NCBI RefSeq assembly: GCF_914767665.1
Contig: NC_059508.1
Location: 26,597,501-26,661,500, forward strand
Length of the DNA: 64,000 bases
Reading direction: 5' to 3'
From: Harmonia axyridis
Taxonomy: Eukaryota > Arthropoda > Insecta > Coleoptera > Coccinellidae
A program made the translations under genes and the position numbers. This document shows, piece after piece, positions 62,091 to 64,000 of the stretch; the stretch's first letter is position 1; the number at the start of each line of letters is the position of its first letter. The notes under the pieces were generated by a model. It saw nothing but the letters and a program-made list of their open reading frames with translations. It searched no databases and was not told where the DNA came from.

Positions 62091-64000
62091 CTTATACCAA
62101 TGTGGTTTCCATAGACACGTGTGTCAGGCTTTCGTCCCTGTGCAATACGATGAGAAGTGTTAGAATGAGAATCATAGAAGGAAATAACAAACAAATGAAA
62201 TCAACAACAGAAGTCAGTCGTGCATTTGTGGTTACAGCAGCAATTGACCTTACCACGTGGGAGATTATAGCTACCTGCGTGACATCCGAGTCCAAGAAAA
62301 TCAACAATGTGGAATGGCTTACTTGGATAATTGATCATTATACAGAAAGAAGGGAATAAGAACAGTCCCTTATACCAATGTGGTTTCCATAGACACGTGT
62401 GTCAGGCTTTCGTCCCTGTGCAATACGATGAGAAGTGTTAGAATGAGAAACATTGAAGGAAATAACAAACAAATCAAATCAACAACAGAAGTCAGTCGTG
62501 CATTTGTGATTACAGCAGCAATTGACCTTACCACGTGGGAGATTATAGCTACCTGCGTGACATCCGAGCCCAAGAAAATCAACAATGTGGAACGGCTTAC
62601 TTGGATAATTGTTCATTAAACAAAAAGAAGGGAATAAGAACAGTCCCTTATACCAAAGTGGTTTCCTTAGACACGCGTGTCAAGCTTTCGTCCTTGTGCA
62701 ATACGATGAAAAGTGTTAGAATGAGAATCATAGAAGGAAATAACAAACAAATGAAATCAACAACAGAAGTCAGTCGTGCATTTGTGGTTACAGCAGCAAT
62801 CGACCTTACCACGTGGGAGATTACAGTTACCTGCGTGACATCCGAGTCCAAGAAAATCAACAATGTGGAATTGCTTACTTGGATAATTGTTCATTAAACA
62901 AAAAGAAGGGAATAAGAACAGTCCCTTATACCAATGTGGTTTCCATAGACACGTGTGTCAGGCTTTCGTCCCTGTGCAATACGATGAGAAGTGTGAGAAT
63001 GAGAATCATAGAAGGAAATAACAAACAAATGAAATCAACAACAGAAGTCAGTCGTGCATTTGTGGTTACAGCAGCAATCGACCACCACGTGGGAGATTAC
63101 AGTCACCTGCGTGACATCCGAGCCCAAGAAAATGAACAATGTGGAACGGCTTACTTGGATAATTGTTCATTAAACAAAAAGAAGGGAATAAGAACAGTCC
63201 CTTATACCAAAGTGGTTTCCTTAGACACGTGTGTCAAGCTTTCGTCCCTGTGCAATACGATGAGAAGTGTTAGAATGAGAAACATTGAAGGAAAATCAAA
63301 TCAACAACAGAAGTCAGTCGTGCATTTGTGATTACAGCAGCAATTGACCTTATCACGTGGGAGATTATAGCTACCTGCGTGACATCCGAGTCCAAGAAAA
63401 TCAACAATGTGGAATGACTTACTCGGATAATTGATCATTATACAGAAAGAATGAAGTAAGAACAGTCCCTTATACCAATGTGGTTTCCATAGACACGTGT
63501 GTCAAGCTTTCGTCCCTGTGCAATACGATGAAAAGTGTTAGAATGAGAAACATTGAAGAAAATAACAAACGAATGAAATCAACAACAGAAGTCAGTCGTG
63601 CATTTGTGGTTACAGCAGCAATTGACCTTACCACGTGGGAGATTATAGCTACCTGCGTGACATCCGAGTCCAAGAAAATCAATAATGTGGAATGGCTTAC
63701 TTGGATAATTGATCATCATACAGAAAGAATGGAGTAAGAACAGTCCCTTATACCAAAGTGGTTTCCTTAGACACGTGTGTCAAGCTTTCGTCCCTGTGCA
63801 ATACGATGAGAAGTGTTAGAATGAGGAACATTGAAGGAAATAACAAACAAATGAAATCAACAACAGAAGTCAGCCGTCCAATTGTGGTTACAGCAACAAT
63901 TGACCTCACCACGTGGGAGATTATAGCTACCCGCGTGTCATCCGAGTCCAAGAAAATCAACAATGTGGAATGGCTTACTTGGATAATTGTTCATTAAACA

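Larger units (their letters stand above)
27789..64000 (+). repeat. 278-bp satellite array 2 (~130 monomers, continues past window)
   Basis: The same satellite family as array 1, head-to-tail in plus orientation without interruption by other sequence. The period is 278 bp over long stretches (for example 37335, 37613, 37891, 38169). Subtypes are marked by several features: AATCAAATC plus GTGATTACAG; CAGCCGTCCAATTGTGG; GAAGAAAATAACAAACG; GACACGCGTGTC instead of GACACGTGTGTC; GAATCATTGAAG or GAATCATAGAAGG; and linker types GTTCATTAAACAAAAAG or GATCATTATACAGAAAGAATG. The CATCAAAAAGCAAAAAG linker of array 1 is replaced by CATCAAAAAGAAAAAAG. The open frames on both strands (71-codon minus, 79-213-codon plus) are monomer by-products. 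Confidence 0.97.

Noticed and set aside
4383..64000. Dozens of 60-213-codon open frames in the satellite as a repeated protein family
   Set aside because: They recur because monomers recur. The frame shifts every 278 bp, both strands are open at once, variation is mostly non-synonymous, and no promoter or domain is recognised.
27789..64000. CRISPR-like array
   Set aside because: Units are 278 bp and contiguous with no repeat/spacer alternation, and the context is eukaryotic.

Overview
The window looks like insect (arthropod) nuclear DNA rich in heterochromatic repeats. The clues are a complete linker histone H1 gene with the metazoan replication-dependent histone 3' stem-loop, a Jockey-type LINE, fragments of a second LINE resembling the R4/Dong group, a hAT element with a perfect 8-bp target duplication, a THAP-like first exon with a spliceosomal donor site, and about 50 kb of one 278-bp satellite. 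There is no operon, ribosome-binding site or other prokaryotic signature. I cannot name the species.

Layout. (1) Positions 1-22610 form one very large imperfect palindrome. Unique flank 1-4227 reappears in reverse complement at 18383-22610 with only a few differences. The centre is 278-bp satellite, in plus orientation at 4228-10602 and minus orientation at 10603-18382, with the orientation switch at a 4-bp CACG overlap at 10599-10602. Each unique flank carries a LINE 3' end, a THAP-like exon, a 1.4-kb hAT element, two hairpins and a small open frame. The arms differ by substitutions and by steps of one or two satellite monomers. The inverted repeat runs off the left edge of the window, so its true length is unknown. 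(2) Positions 22611-27788 are mostly single-copy within the window: the body of the Jockey-like LINE (minus), a 262-bp foldback element, an R4/Dong-like LINE fragment (plus), the intact histone H1 gene (minus), about 1.5 kb with no recognisable gene, and an R4/Dong-like LINE C-terminus (minus) that ends in a 146-bp palindrome with a (TA)n core. (3) Positions 27789-64000 are a second array of the same satellite, plus orientation, about 130 monomers, still running at the right edge. It shows higher-order structure: a recurring four-monomer module, a 13-monomer (3611-bp) tandem duplication, and blocks copied at offsets of 4294 and 5097 bp.

The only gene that looks functional and complete is histone H1. 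The many open frames of 60-170 codons in the satellite are by-products of homogenised monomers: 278 is not a multiple of three, and the variable positions mostly change amino acids. The most interesting content is structural: the palindrome, the higher-order satellite, and the foldback-like junctions at array edges. Joining of two haplotypes by the assembler is a live alternative explanation for the palindrome.
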